Below, in pieces: positions 21,690 to 32,410 of a stretch of DNA of 64,000 nucleotides. The number at the start of each line of letters is the position of its first letter. The stretch's first letter is position 1. The DNA is taken from positions 186,001 to 250,000 of the forward strand of contig JAIXSE010000016.1 of the NCBI GenBank assembly GCA_027484825.1, given 5' to 3'. The DNA is from Rubrivivax sp. Its GTDB lineage: Bacteria; Pseudomonadota; Gammaproteobacteria; Burkholderiales; Burkholderiaceae_C. A model generated the notes under the pieces. The model did no database searches, was not told where the DNA came from, and saw only the letters and a program-made list of their open reading frames with translations. The position numbers were made by a program, and so were the translations under genes.

Positions 21690-22190
21690 TTACTTGCAGG
21701 ACACCGAAATCACGGTCTGGGCCTGCTTGATCTGGGCCTGTTTGGCGGCGTCGTCCAGCACAACGGGTTCGCCCTTGTCGTTGGTTTGACGAATCCGGAC
21801 GCCGGACTCCATCAATCTCAGCTGGTCCTGAGCCTGGCGGCAGTTCTCCGCGTTCATCTCGGCGCGGCGCTTTTCTTCAGCGGCCTTGCGTTCCTTCTCG
21901 GCCTTTTCGGCCTTGGCAGCATCGCTCGCGGACTTGCCGGGAGCGGCTGCGGAAGCCGGGCCGGAAGCTGCCGCAGGTGCGGGGGCGGCAGGGGCTGACA
22001 TCGCCCGCAAGGCCGATGCCGACGGGCGTGCCAGGATGTCCTTCTCCGCCACATGGCCGGGTGGGGGACGGTCGCTGTATTGCACACGGCCTTCGGCGTC
22101 GCGCCATTTCCACTGGGCCTGCGCAGCGGGGGCCAGGGACAGCAGCATGGCGCCGCACAGCAAGCTCAAGGGGAGGATCTTGGCAGTCAT
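21690..22190 (-). CDS. DUF4124 domain periplasmic protein
   Basis: The 166-residue product has a signal peptide ending AQAQ and then the DUF4124 core WKWRDAEGRVQYSDRPPPG at about residues 26-44. An Ala/Pro-rich linker and a highly charged Lys/Glu helix follow. The ATG at 22190 is the start just before the signal peptide; a longer frame upstream would run into the guaB promoter. A terminator lies downstream. The function of the family is unknown; one copy next to guaB is common in betaproteobacteria. Confidence 0.85.
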   Translation of the reverse strand: MTAKILPLSLLCGAMLLSLAPAAQAQWKWRDAEGRVQYSDRPPPGHVAEKDILARPSASALRAMSAPAAPAPAAASGPASAAAPGKSASDAAKAEKAEKERKAAEEKRRAEMNAENCRQAQDQLRLMESGVRIRQTNDKGEPVVLDDAAKQAQIKQAQTVISVSCK

Positions 22191-22249
22191 GGACTTTGGG
22201 AATGGACCTGGAATTAAAGGGGCTGGCACGAGTGTACGTCGCACTTCTC

Positions 22250-23754
<1,505 letters not shown>

Positions 23755-23757
23755 GGC

Positions 23758-25017
23758 TTGTCCGACTCGGGTCACCCCCACGCACATGGCGGCCGCAAGG
23801 CCGCCATGTCGTTCATTCTGATCGCAGTGCTGATCGACATGGTGTCGATCGGCCTGATCATTCCGGTGCTGCCCATGCTGGTGGGCACTTTCACCGAGTC
23901 GGAACGCCAGCACACGCTGGCTCAGCTGGCCGTGGCCTTCGCCTTCGGCCTGGCGAATTTCATTGGCGCGCCCATCCTGGGCGGGCTGTCCGACCGTTTC
24001 GGTCGCCGCAAGGTGATGCTGGTGGGCTTCAGCGGCCTGGCCCTCAGCTTCTTTGTCACCGCCATGGCGCAGGCGCTGTGGATGCTGGTGGTGGTGCGGC
24101 TGTTCTCCGGCGCCATGCAGGCCAATGCCGCTGTCGCCAATGCCTACGTGGCCGACATCACCCCGCCCGCCGACCGGGCCAAGCGCTTCGGCATGCTGGG
24201 CGCGGCCTTCGGCATGGGCTTCATCCTGGGGCCGGTGGCCGGTGGCCTGCTGGGCAGCATCGACCTGCACCTGCCTTTCTTCGTGGCCGGGACCCTGGCG
24301 CTAGTGAACTGGTGCTACGGCTTCTTTGTCCTGCCTGAATCCCTCCCACCCGAACACCGCCGTCCGTTCAACTGGCGGCAGGCCAATCCGCTGGCCTCGC
24401 TGGCGCGCGTGCGCGATCTGCGCGGCGTCGGCCCGCTCATCTACGTGATTGCCTGCTCCGGCCTAGCGCAGCTCATCATCCAGACCTGCTGGGTGCTCTA
24501 CAACCAGCACAAATTCGGCTGGGGCCCGCGGGAGAACGGCTTGTCGCTGTTCGCGGTCGGCCTGATGGCCGTCATCGTGCAGGGGGGGCTGCTGCAGCCG
24601 CTGCTGCGCTGGCTGGGGCCGCGCCGGCTGGTGCTCATCGGCCTGAGCTCTGCCATCGTCACCAACCTGGTCTGGGGCATGGCCCAGGAAGGCTGGATGA
24701 TGGTGGGCATCATCTTCTTCAACATCGTCGGTTTTGCGGCCCCCACGGCGCTGCAAAGCCTGGTCTCCAATGCCGCCGACGCGCGCAACCAGGGCGAGAC
24801 CATGGGCGCGGTGGCGGCCATCAACAGCCTCATGGCGGTGCTGTCGCCCATCTGCGGCCTGGGCCTGATGGCCCTGGTGGCTGAACTGCCCAAGACCGAC
24901 TGGCGGCTAGGCGCTCCGTTTTATTTCTGCGCGGCACTGCAAGTGCTGTCGCTGTACTTTTCCCGGCGGCACTTCCATGAGGTGCCTGTCGAAGCGGCCG
25001 AGCCGGCCAAGGCCTGA
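23758..25017 (+). CDS. MFS transporter, TetA-like drug/H+ antiporter family
   Basis: The 419-residue protein has about 12 hydrophobic segments and the MFS motif A GGLSDRFGRRKVML between segments 2 and 3. IDMVSIGLIIPVLP at the start is typical of the Tet/multidrug DHA1 group. The substrate cannot be told from sequence. The TTG at 23758 lies six bases after a GGAG that overlaps the guaB stop; an ATG at 23806 just before the first membrane segment is the alternative. It lies between guaB and guaA, an unusual position for a transporter. Confidence 0.85.
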   Translation: MSDSGHPHAHGGRKAAMSFILIAVLIDMVSIGLIIPVLPMLVGTFTESERQHTLAQLAVAFAFGLANFIGAPILGGLSDRFGRRKVMLVGFSGLALSFFVTAMAQALWMLVVVRLFSGAMQANAAVANAYVADITPPADRAKRFGMLGAAFGMGFILGPVAGGLLGSIDLHLPFFVAGTLALVNWCYGFFVLPESLPPEHRRPFNWRQANPLASLARVRDLRGVGPLIYVIACSGLAQLIIQTCWVLYNQHKFGWGPRENGLSLFAVGLMAVIVQGGLLQPLLRWLGPRRLVLIGLSSAIVTNLVWGMAQEGWMMVGIIFFNIVGFAAPTALQSLVSNAADARNQGETMGAVAAINSLMAVLSPICGLGLMALVAELPKTDWRLGAPFYFCAALQVLSLYFSRRHFHEVPVEAAEPAKA

Positions 25018-25065
25018 CCCGGTGTCCGCCGCTCCCATCGATTTCTTCGCTCTTCATCGCTGACC

Positions 25066-26670
25066 ATGCACGACAAAGTCCTCATCCTCGACTTCGGCTC
25101 CCAGGTGACCCAGCTGATCGCACGTCGTGTGCGGGAAGCGCATGTCTACTGCGAGATTCATCCCAACGACGTCAGCGACGACTTCATCCGCGCCTACGCG
25201 CCCAAGGCCATCATCCTGTCGGGCAGCCATGCCTCGACCTATGAGGACCATGAACTGCGCGCGCCTCAGGCCGTGTGGGACCTGGGCGTGCCGGTGCTGG
25301 GCATTTGCTACGGCATGCAGACCATGGCGGTGCAACTGGGCGGCAAGGTGGAATGGAGCGACCACCGCGAGTTCGGTTACGCCGAAGTGCGGGCCCATGG
25401 GCACACGCAGCTGCTGAAGGGCCTGGAAGACTTCGCGACGCCGGAAGGCCACGGCATGCTCAAGGTCTGGATGAGCCATGGCGACAAGGTCACCGCGCTG
25501 CCGGACGGATTCAAGCTGATGGCCTCGACGCCCAGCTGCCCCATTGCCGGCATGGCCAACGAAGAGAAGCGTTATTACGCTGTGCAGTTCCACCCGGAAG
25601 TGACCCACACCCAGCAGGGCGCAGCCATGCTCAACCGCTTTGTGCGGGAGATCGCCGGCTGCAAGGGTGACTGGATCATGGGCAACTACATCGAGGAAGC
25701 CGTCCAGAAGATCCGCGAGCAGGTGGGCGACGAGGAAGTCATCCTGGGCTTGTCCGGCGGGGTGGATTCGTCGGTGGCGGCGGCGCTAATCCATCGCGCC
25801 ATCGGCGACCAGCTGACCTGCGTGTTTGTGGACCACGGCCTGCTGCGCCTGAATGAAGGCGACATGGTGATGGACATGTTCGCGGGCAAGTTGCACGCGA
25901 AGGTGATCCGCGTGGACGCCAGCGAGCTGTTCCTGGGCCAACTGGCCGGTGTGACCGACCCTGAGCGCAAGCGCAAGATCATCGGCGGCCTGTTTGTGGA
26001 CGTGTTCAAGGCCGAAGCGGAAAAGCTCAAGGCCAGCGGCGGTGGCCACAAGGGCGCGACCTTCCTGGCGCAGGGCACCATCTACCCGGACGTGGTGGAA
26101 AGCGGCGGCACCAAGACCAAGAAGGCGACCACCATCAAGAGCCACCACAACGTGGGTGGCCTGCCGGAGCAATTGGGCCTGAAGCTGCTGGAGCCGCTGC
26201 GTGAGCTGTTCAAGGACGAGGTGCGGGAACTGGGCGTGGCCCTCGGCCTGCCGCCCGAGATGGTCTACCGCCATCCGTTCCCCGGCCCGGGCCTGGGTGT
26301 GCGCATTCTGGGGGAAGTGAAGAAGGAATACGCGGACCTGCTGCGCCGCGCCGATGCCATCTTCATCGAGGAGCTGCGCAACACGCGTGACGAAGCGACC
26401 GGCAAGAGCTGGTATGACCTGACCAGCCAAGCCTTCACCGTGTTCCTGCCGGTGAAGAGCGTGGGGGTGATGGGGGACGGCCGCACGTATGACTATGTGG
26501 TGGCACTGCGTGCGGTGCAGACCAGCGACTTCATGACGGCGGATTGGGCGGAACTGCCCTACAGCCTGCTCAAGCGCTGCTCGGGGCGGATCATCAATGA
26601 GGTGCGCGGGATCAATCGGGTGACGTACGACGTGTCGAGCAAGCCGCCGGCGACGATTGAGTGGGAGTGA
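25066..26670 (+). CDS. guaA: GMP synthase (glutamine-hydrolysing)
   Basis: Aminates XMP to GMP with ATP and glutamine. The 534-residue enzyme has a class-I glutamine amidotransferase domain with the nucleophile Cys81 in GICYGMQ, the His/Glu pair in FHPEV, the PP-loop [11 protein letters not shown] of the ATP pyrophosphatase domain, and the C-terminal dimer domain ending PPATIEWE. Length is typical. No strong terminator follows; the accessory island starts directly downstream. Confidence 0.98.
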   Translation: MHDKVLILDFGSQVTQLIARRVREAHVYCEIHPNDVSDDFIRAYAPKAIILSGSHASTYEDHELRAPQAVWDLGVPVLGICYGMQTMAVQLGGKVEWSDHREFGYAEVRAHGHTQLLKGLEDFATPEGHGMLKVWMSHGDKVTALPDGFKLMASTPSCPIAGMANEEKRYYAVQFHPEVTHTQQGAAMLNRFVREIAGCKGDWIMGNYIEEAVQKIREQVGDEEVILGLSGGVDSSVAAALIHRAIGDQLTCVFVDHGLLRLNEGDMVMDMFAGKLHAKVIRVDASELFLGQLAGVTDPERKRKIIGGLFVDVFKAEAEKLKASGGGHKGATFLAQGTIYPDVVESGGTKTKKATTIKSHHNVGGLPEQLGLKLLEPLRELFKDEVRELGVALGLPPEMVYRHPFPGPGLGVRILGEVKKEYADLLRRADAIFIEELRNTRDEATGKSWYDLTSQAFTVFLPVKSVGVMGDGRTYDYVVALRAVQTSDFMTADWAELPYSLLKRCSGRIINEVRGINRVTYDVSSKPPATIEWE

Positions 26671-26833
26671 GTGCCCCGCCTCATCGAACAACACGGTGAG
26701 GTTGGTTCGGAGGACCGCGTCTGGACCCACAGACCTGTTTCCATAAGTAAGGTCTTCGCGGAATGACTTTCGACCGTTGTTGTTGGGGGGCGTGATCCGT
26801 AGCCTGCCGGGTGTCGACCTGAACCCCGGTGCC

Positions 26834-27741
26834 ATGGCTTCCCCCTTCCGCCTGAAAACGTCCCTTCCCGACGACACATTGCGTGTCCACTCCTGCGTCT
26901 CGCGGGAATCCCTGAGTGATCTGGGCGATACCACCCTGACTGTCCTGAGCGAACGCAAGGACATTCAGGCGACCGAGCTATTGGGGCAACTGGCCACCCT
27001 GACCGTTGCCCTGAATGACGCCAATCCGCGCCATGTGAGCGGGTACGTCACCCGCTTTGCCCGAAGCGGCTTCGAAGGCAAGCACTGCGTCTATCAAATG
27101 ACGCTCAAGCCCTGGCCTTGGTTGATGACGCGCACCTCAGACTGCCGCATCTTCCAAGAAATGACGGTGCCGGACATCGTCAAGATGGTCTTTGACGACC
27201 ATCCAATGGCGCGCTTTGAGCTCAAGCTGATGCGGCCCTACAGGACGTGGAATTACTGCGTTCAGTATCGCGAGACGGACTTCAATTTCGTCGCCCGTCT
27301 GCTGGAACACGAGGGCATCTACTGGTACGTCCAGCACGATGAAACCGGGCACAAGCTGGTGCTGTGCGATTCGGCGAGCGCGCACGACGCGGTGCCCAGC
27401 TGTGCCGACCTTCCGTTTTACGGCAGTGGAGGACAGGTTCCGCCGCAACTGGCGCATGTGGCGAATTGGTCGAACCTGCAGTGCGTGCAGCCCGGGAAGG
27501 TTGTGATCACCGATTACGACTTCCAGCGACCCTCCGCGTCCTTGCAGACCAGCCAGAGTCGTAAACGGGACTACGACTTGTCGGACGGGGAAATCTTCGA
27601 CTACCCGGGCGGCTACATTCAGAACGGCGATGGCGCACAGTATGCGGAGGACCGTCTCGACGAGCTGCAAATGCGCAGGGTGTGCACACCGGTCACCTGC
27701 TGTCGCTGAGCCGCCACCCAAGTGACAGCAGAAGAACTTAA
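26834..27741 (+). pseudogene. Truncated, frameshifted VgrG (type VI secretion spike)
   Basis: From the ATG at 26834 the frame reads the VgrG N-terminal gp27-like region: ASPFRLKTSLPDDTLRVH, ESLSDLG, ELLGQLATLTVAL, RTWNYCVQYRETDFNFVARLLEHEGIYWY. It stops at 27709 after RLDELQMRR. In the next frame the VgrG pattern continues as VHTGHLLSLSRHP at about 27681-27720 and is then cut off. So there is a frameshift near 27680 and a deletion of the gp5/OB-fold and needle domains, leaving about 300 of an expected 600 or more residues. No tss genes are in the window. Confidence 0.8.
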
Positions 27742-28132
27742 ACGTTCGATTCTCGAAATACGCGTAGCGTCAACTCTTCGAGGTTGGTTCGGTTTGGATT
27801 GGTTCCTGCGAGGTGATCCTCGTACCGTTGTAGACGTCTCGCTTCCGGAGTTGCGGGAATTCGCCCGCACCCATGGGATCCCTCGTGCTGTTTTGGTTGA
27901 GGACCGATGGTCGGGTGATGATCAGTTCGTGCTTAAGAAGCTAGGCGATGAATGGAGGGTCGGTTTCGCGGAACGAGGGGAGGTTCGACTTATCGGGATT
28001 GCAGTCACCAAAGAGGCGGCCCGCGATCTTGTCGTCGGCGAGCTTTATGAACTTTACGAAGAAGCTGCCAATCCATCTTATTGGAAGGACGGTGTTCCCG
28101 TGGGCACGCCAATGTCCCCTGCATCAGAGTAG
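27722..28132 (+). CDS. Hypothetical protein fused to the end of the vgrG remnant
   Basis: The 136-residue frame starts at a GTG just after the vgrG junction and lacks a Shine-Dalgarno sequence, so it may itself have lost its 5' end. It shows LRGWFGLDWFLRGDPRTVVDVSLPELREFARTHGIP and AVTKEAARDLVVGELYELYEEA, an alpha/beta pattern I do not recognise. Small acidic proteins next to vgrG are often immunity proteins, but that is inference from position. Confidence 0.45.
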   Translation: MTAEELKRSILEIRVASTLRGWFGLDWFLRGDPRTVVDVSLPELREFARTHGIPRAVLVEDRWSGDDQFVLKKLGDEWRVGFAERGEVRLIGIAVTKEAARDLVVGELYELYEEAANPSYWKDGVPVGTPMSPASE

Positions 28133-28208
28133 CGTTGCACCCATAGGCTATTTGATGCACGAAGTTGCCAGCCTACGCGAAATCTTGCGCACCCCTTCCT
28201 GCTGAAGG

Positions 28209-28555
28209 AAGAAACGTCTGGTGCCACGAGAACGGCCTGTATGCGCATCAGCTGCAGAAGTGGACGGACAGTGCCACCCAATCGCTGCGCTGGCGGGCCC
28301 GTGCTGCACGGGGACAACGGCGCCACGCTCAAGGCCACAACGGTGCTGGCGATGCTGCACTGGCTGGGCGTAAAGCCGTCGTACTCAAGGCCTCGCGTGA
28401 GCGACGACAACGCCTTCGTGGAGAGCCTGTTCAGGACGGCGAAATATCGACCTGAGTTCCCGACCAAGGGCTTCGCTGGTCTGAACGCGGCGCGTGAATG
28501 GGCGCATCGCTTCGTGCAGCTTTCTCAACAACGGCTTCGACACAGCACCGATTGA
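28209..28555 (+). pseudogene. IS3-family transposase remnant (OrfA piece joined to OrfB C-terminal piece)
   Basis: One frame gives VWCHENGLYAHQLQKW (about 28210-28265), like an IS3 OrfA. Another frame, from about 28295, gives VLHGDNGATLKATTVLAMLHWLGVKPSYSRP and SDDNAFVESLFRTAKYRPEFP, the C-terminal rve part of OrfB with the D(D)E Glu. The central part of the element is deleted, and no inverted repeats were identified. It marks past IS activity in the island. Confidence 0.75.
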
Positions 28556-28697
28556 ATTGCTCCGGATGTTCCAGCCTGCTCCCCGGTGTGTACTTGACTG
28601 CCTGGATCATCGGCTGCCGCCAGGGTCCAAGTCGTGAAGTTCTCCCCAACCCTGGCGCTTCCAGGGGTAACACCAATCTATAGCCAAAAAGGAGTAA

Positions 28698-29126
28698 ATG
28701 TTGGAGGAAAAGCTGCGATGGAATAAGGTGGCTTCAAAATTTGGATTTAAATATCGAATGGTCCTCGATCCAAACATTGGAGAGGCTGAGCGCCGGATTC
28801 TTGCAGCCAAGCAGCTGTTCCATATAGAGCAGCGCACGAACAATCCTGAAAATTCGGAGGATTGGGTTTCGGCAGTTTTTAGGCTTCCTTTGGCGTTGCG
28901 TGAGGTATTGGTCCAGCAGTTGGCGCTCGGAAACCTAATTATTGCGATTGGTGAGCCGGGTTGGCCAAACGACAGGTCGATTATCGTAAATATGTTTCAC
29001 CGCTTCGTGGTAAATGAGTCGGACCTTCCTCTGGATGTTGGTCTTCAGATCGTCAATGACCCCCATCAATGGTTGGAGATTATAAGTCAAATCGTCGATG
29101 GGAAAGAGTACATGCTTATGGTCTAG
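28698..29126 (+). CDS. Unknown protein, paralogue of the gene at 31900-32325
   Basis: A 142-residue AT-rich gene with AAGGAG just before the ATG. The C-terminal 90 residues align closely with the protein at 31900: SEDWVSAVFRLPLALREVLVQQL versus AEDWVAMVLRLPVGLRQVLLDQL, and LQIVNDPHQWLEIISQIVDGKEYMLM versus LQVVNDPRQWRENISQIVDGQEHMLM. The family is not known to me. No signal peptide is seen. Position in a vgrG remnant island suggests an immunity protein or effector partner. Confidence 0.65.
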   Translation: MLEEKLRWNKVASKFGFKYRMVLDPNIGEAERRILAAKQLFHIEQRTNNPENSEDWVSAVFRLPLALREVLVQQLALGNLIIAIGEPGWPNDRSIIVNMFHRFVVNESDLPLDVGLQIVNDPHQWLEIISQIVDGKEYMLMV

Positions 29127-29286
29127 TAGGCTCTGGGAATATAACCTGGTGCGCTGGGAAGCCCTTTCGGCACATGTCGCGAATCAACGACCTCTTGCGG
29201 CAGCTGGTCGTCCTGGAGCGATCCGTCCCTCTTTGCGGTATTGGCCGACCAGATCGCGTGGCATAGTACCCAATATTCTCTGAGCA

Positions 29287-29811
29287 GTGACGATAAATCA
29301 AAGCTCGCATGGCGGGGTCGCGAATTTGACCTCAAGTAGCGCGATGATGAATTATTTGAATTTAAACCTTTTCACGGGATTTCTAACTGCAGGCTCTTTT
29401 AGTCTGGATTTTTCGACCGAAAACGCTGCAATACGCACCACTTTGGCCGCAAGTGTGCCCTTGGTCGTGAATAAACAGAATTGGGGCTCTCAGGCCGCAG
29501 CTGACATCTGGTTCATGGGTGAGCAGTTTACTTTGTCTTGCGATTTTGGAAACTCCGGTGTGGCTGATTCGGGAGTCACTATGTATTGGAAATCGGGGCG
29601 GGTCGCTGAGAAGGGCTGGGATGCTACGCAAAACGATCTAATCGCAGATCGGAATGATTTGGTCCGTTCTTTTCAGACTTACAGTGGGGCCAGTGGCGAA
29701 GACCTATCTGACACCGTCAAGTCATTCAAGTTTCACTGGGGCCACGTGTTAATAGGTTGCTCACTGCAAGCTATGGTGGTCTCCCTTTCCATTGATTGGT
29801 CATCGACCTAG
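29287..29811 (+). CDS. AT-rich orphan hypothetical protein
   Basis: A 174-residue frame with a GTG at 29287 or an ATG at 29344 (MMNYLNLNLFTGFL). It is rich in beta strands and Ser/Thr, with WGSQAAADIWFMGEQFTL and VTMYWKSGRVAEKGWDATQNDL. It has no recognised domain, and its G+C is well below the flanks, indicating transfer. Confidence 0.5.
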   Translation: MTINQSSHGGVANLTSSSAMMNYLNLNLFTGFLTAGSFSLDFSTENAAIRTTLAASVPLVVNKQNWGSQAAADIWFMGEQFTLSCDFGNSGVADSGVTMYWKSGRVAEKGWDATQNDLIADRNDLVRSFQTYSGASGEDLSDTVKSFKFHWGHVLIGCSLQAMVVSLSIDWSST

Positions 29812-29876
29812 GGGCCCGTCGGGGACGGATAAACGCTTTTAAGTTCATCGGATTTGATCGACGACAGAGGTGGTGA

Positions 29877-30254
29877 ATGAATGTGGAAATCGATGTCCAA
29901 AATGGTGCTGTTCTTGCGGACGGATTGGTGATTTGGTCGGTGGGGGAGCCTGCTCCTGTTCCTGAGCGTCGGGTTTCCGTTAACTACCTGAACTTAACTG
30001 CCGATTTTGTTATTGCTGAAGAAGATGTGGGCGTGGTGGCTACATTTATTTTTGATGAGGAAGAGTTCCCGGATTCGATACTAACCAGTCGACTGGTGAA
30101 GAGATTTGTGAAAAAAAATAGAGCGGTACCGGTTATGGCAAGTCTGTCTTTTGCGGTCGTTCGATTTTCTTGGGGTGTGATTACTTTCAGGGTGGACCCC
30201 AAGCAAGGTGATATGTATATGCGAATTGGAACTGCCGGAGCGATTCCTCGCTGA
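29877..30254 (+). CDS. AT-rich orphan hypothetical protein
   Basis: A 125-residue frame with a purine-rich site (GAGGTGG) just upstream of the ATG. Predicted all-beta, for example VSVNYLNLTADFVIAEEDVGVVATF and FAVVRFSWGVITFRVD. It shares the NYLNL motif with the preceding gene. Function unknown. Codon use is AT-rich like its neighbour. Confidence 0.5.
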   Translation: MNVEIDVQNGAVLADGLVIWSVGEPAPVPERRVSVNYLNLTADFVIAEEDVGVVATFIFDEEEFPDSILTSRLVKRFVKKNRAVPVMASLSFAVVRFSWGVITFRVDPKQGDMYMRIGTAGAIPR

Positions 30255-30270
30255 TTCAGTCAGCTGGTGA

Positions 30271-30432
30271 ACGGTCAAAGCTGAGACGGATGCGGCAGTT
30301 CAAGCGGCCGCTTCTGGCGTGGACAAGTCCCACGAGCACGATGACATGTTTGGCCGCACCCCGCGTGTGCCCGAAGGCGGCACGAGCCGTGCGGGTGATT
30401 CCGCAAACAGGTCAGGCTGGCCGATGGATTGA
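30271..30432 (+). pseudogene. C-terminal remnant of an unidentified protein
   Basis: A high-GC open frame without a start reads VQAAASGVDKSHEHDDMFG and ends SGWPMD at a TGA that overlaps the TTG start of the next gene. The sharp rise in G+C after the AT-rich genes suggests that the 5' part was lost when they inserted. Confidence 0.4.
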
Positions 30433-31574
30433 AAACGTATTCGATCTTCCGCGCCCCCAGAGCTTTTAAAGGAATGACATTGCTTTCACTGACGCACTCC
30501 CCCGATGCTCAAGGTAGTGGCAACGCGCTCCGTCACTTCACGTGGCACGGCTCGCCCATCCTGGACGCATGTACCGTTGATGCCACCCCGGAAGTGCTCC
30601 TGGTGCTGACGGCGGACGGGGCCTTGTGGTGGGTGGATCGAGCAACCGTCGCCACCAACCAGCTATGCTCGCTGGACCTGCCAGCTCTGCCGATCGATCA
30701 GCGTCAGGGAGTGTTCGGCATCCCGCAACATCGCCTGCATGCCTCTCATGATGGCGCCTTCGTGGCCGTCGTGTCGGACCTGGGTACCCAAGGGCAGGTG
30801 ATCAACACCCAGACTGGTGAGCGGACCTTGTTGTTGGACGGCGGTGACTATCACCCGGATACTGTGCCCTTCAGCGCCTGCTTTTTGCGCTGGAATGAGC
30901 GGGATCTGTTGGTGCACCGTACCGACTGGAATCGTCTGGACGTTTCTGATCCGGCCACTGGGGTCTGCCTGACTGATCGCCAGATGGAGCCACGCAATGC
31001 CGACGGTGATTGGCCGCTGCACCATCTGGATTACTTTCACGGCGCTTTGTTCCCCAGCCCCAATGGCAAACGGCTGCTCGACGATGGATGGGTCTGGCAG
31101 CCGCTGTCGATGCCACGGATCTGGTCGGTGGGTGCATGGCTGTCTTCGAATCCATGGGAAAGCGAAGATGGCACGTCGGTGATCGATGTCTGCCAACGAG
31201 ACATGTGGACCATTCCGGTGTGCTGGATCAGCGATGACCGTCTCGCGTTCTGGGGCACGCTCGAATGGGATGATGACGAGGGCGAAAACGTGCGAAAGGG
31301 GCCGGGTGTGCAACTGGTGCAGTTGATGGACACCACAGCACGCCATGAGCCCTGGTGGCCAATGCCCGAGATTTCTCACGTGACCGCAGTGTTCAGCGAC
31401 GGCAGCCATCTCCACATTGCCACCAAGACCGCCACCTCGGTCTGGTGTCTCTCGACACGTGAGCAGGTTGCGGTCTACCCAGACTTTACGGCTCGATTGT
31501 TCGACCGGACTCGCCGCGTGCTCATCGCATTCGACGGCGACTCCATCGAAGAGTTGTCCGTCGCCCACCTTTGA
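30429..31574 (+). CDS. Unknown protein with beta-propeller-like repeats
   Basis: The 381-residue protein contains repeated strands ending in W or D, such as VLLVLTADGALWWVDRATV, AFVAVVSDLGTQGQVINTQTGERTLLL and LHIATKTATSVWCLSTREQVAVY, which resemble WD40 or related propeller blades. The TTG at 30429 overlaps the stop of the preceding remnant, suggesting translational coupling in the ancestral operon; an ATG at 30474 is possible. No signal peptide is seen. Confidence 0.55.
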   Translation: MKTYSIFRAPRAFKGMTLLSLTHSPDAQGSGNALRHFTWHGSPILDACTVDATPEVLLVLTADGALWWVDRATVATNQLCSLDLPALPIDQRQGVFGIPQHRLHASHDGAFVAVVSDLGTQGQVINTQTGERTLLLDGGDYHPDTVPFSACFLRWNERDLLVHRTDWNRLDVSDPATGVCLTDRQMEPRNADGDWPLHHLDYFHGALFPSPNGKRLLDDGWVWQPLSMPRIWSVGAWLSSNPWESEDGTSVIDVCQRDMWTIPVCWISDDRLAFWGTLEWDDDEGENVRKGPGVQLVQLMDTTARHEPWWPMPEISHVTAVFSDGSHLHIATKTATSVWCLSTREQVAVYPDFTARLFDRTRRVLIAFDGDSIEELSVAHL

Positions 31575-31899
31575 GGCGAATGGAACATCAGCGCGCCTGC
31601 CGGTCTTTATGAAGTGGTGCTAGGTGATTTCTTCAGCTACCCCTCGGATCGCGCGAACCTGCGTCGAGGCCGTCGTCGGCCTGCTTCAATGTTCCCCCAA
31701 GGGATGCGATGCGGGACCCAACTGCACGCATGCAAGACATCGCCGTGTCGGATGTGTCCAAGCCTGCGCAGGAGGCGGAATGGTCAATGATCAACCGCCC
31801 CTGCGAAGCGTCTTGAACGGCTAGACAGTCTGCGGTTATTCCGGGGCAACATCAACTCCACCCTGACCAGCCAAAATCAGACCCCTCGATAGGAAGCAG
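31575..31899 (+). other. Intergenic stretch with a possible degraded coding piece
   Basis: Directly after the stop at 31574, the same frame reads GEWNISAPAGLYEVVLGDF then FSYPSDRANLRRG before turning unlike protein. This may be the remains of another gene. No RNA gene or repeat is seen. Confidence 0.35.
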
Positions 31900-32325
31900 A
31901 TGAACAGCAAAACCTCATGGAAACGTGTCAAGGGGACCGTCGGCATGCAGTACGTCCACTCCGGCGCGCGGGCCTTGTCCGCCGCCGACGCTGCTGCCGT
32001 CGCCAGAGACATGGCGCAACAGATTCGAGAACGAGCGGTGCAGGCCGATTCCGCTGAGGATTGGGTTGCGATGGTGCTGCGTCTGCCTGTTGGCTTAAGA
32101 CAGGTGCTGTTGGACCAGTTGGATCGTGGCAACCTGCTGACGAACATTGGCCAATCAGGCTGGCCGGCCCCGGAGTCGATCGTGGCCAACTTTCGAGATC
32201 GTTTCGGTGTAGAGGGCGAAACGCTCCCTCCGGAGGTCGGCCTGCAGGTCGTCAATGATCCACGTCAATGGCGGGAAAATATCAGCCAGATCGTGGATGG
32301 CCAGGAGCATATGTTGATGGCGTGA
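31900..32325 (+). CDS. Unknown protein, paralogue of the gene at 28698-29126
   Basis: A 141-residue protein of normal high-GC codon use. It begins MNSKTSWKRVKGTVGMQYVHSG. The C-terminal two-thirds (from SAEDWVAMVLRLPV to DGQEHMLMA) match the AT-rich paralogue closely, including the conserved NDP.QW and SQIVDG motifs. The N-terminal 50 residues differ. No known family. The two copies differ greatly in base composition, so they came by separate routes. Confidence 0.65.
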   Translation: MNSKTSWKRVKGTVGMQYVHSGARALSAADAAAVARDMAQQIRERAVQADSAEDWVAMVLRLPVGLRQVLLDQLDRGNLLTNIGQSGWPAPESIVANFRDRFGVEGETLPPEVGLQVVNDPRQWRENISQIVDGQEHMLMA

Positions 32326-32410
32326 GTTTGAAAGCGCGCCGATCGGGATGCGACGTCGGGACCTGCTCCTCCTTTTGCGCTGTGAATGAGCGCTGCCGGC
32401 GAAGAGAGCG

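Noticed and set aside
26698-27792. 13-bp direct repeat GAGGTTGGTTCGG at 26698-26710 and 27780-27792 flanking the vgrG remnant
   Set aside because: The second copy lies inside an open frame, there is no integrase or IS end beside it, and a match of this length can occur by chance in a 64-kb window.
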